From Flavobacterium sp. (lineage in GTDB: Bacteria > Bacteroidota > Bacteroidia > Flavobacteriales > Flavobacteriaceae), in contig SEBM01000235.1 in the NCBI GenBank assembly GCA_004296145.1, forward strand, positions 1 to 6,573: a stretch of 6,573 nucleotides of DNA. The letters run 5' to 3'. Shown here one piece after another: positions 6,530-6,573 of the stretch. Position 1 is the first letter of the stretch; each line of letters opens with the position of its first letter. The translations under genes and the position numbers were made by a program. Under the pieces are notes generated by a model. It was not told the origin of the DNA, did no database searches, and saw only the letters and a program-made list of their open reading frames with translations.

Positions 6530-6573
6530 GTCATAGGTTATTTTTTGCATTATAACGAATAAAAGGAAAAAAG

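Overview
The window reads as a chromosomal, AT-rich segment from a member of the Bacteroidota, most likely Flavobacterium or a close relative. This rests on the protein sequences (a flavobacterial-type subclass B1 metallo-beta-lactamase, a DUF2147 protein, a PriA ending in VVINVDFY), on A/T-rich leaders without Shine-Dalgarno motifs before every gene, and on short TCCCGA/TCGGGA-type palindromes between genes. The assignment is from recognition of families, not from a database search.

Layout: bases 1-129 hold no gene but carry three adjacent hairpin-forming inverted repeats. nadC (130-987, NAD biosynthesis) follows. A 162-bp gap (988-1149) holds AGTTAT repeats, a small inverted repeat and two diverged copies of a palindromic unit. 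Four tightly spaced forward genes come next: a YihY/BrkB-family inner-membrane protein (1150-2067), a small exported DUF2147 protein (2075-2506), a periplasmic subclass B1 metallo-beta-lactamase (2530-3282) and the replication-restart helicase priA (3307-5757). Gaps of 7, 23 and 24 bp suggest co-transcription. On the opposite strand a LytTR-type response regulator (5761-6459) converges on priA with only 3 bp between the stop codons. Bases 6460-6573 are its A/T-rich upstream region, with an 18-bp inverted repeat and a weak promoter-like match.

The genes are mostly housekeeping. The notable points are an apparently intact carbapenemase-type enzyme placed between envelope-protein genes and an essential-type replication gene, with no mobile element in view, and a strong intrinsic terminator for the response regulator that lies antisense inside the last codons of priA. 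No phage, insertion sequence, CRISPR array, tRNA or rRNA was seen, and I found no clear sign of an undescribed multi-gene system.
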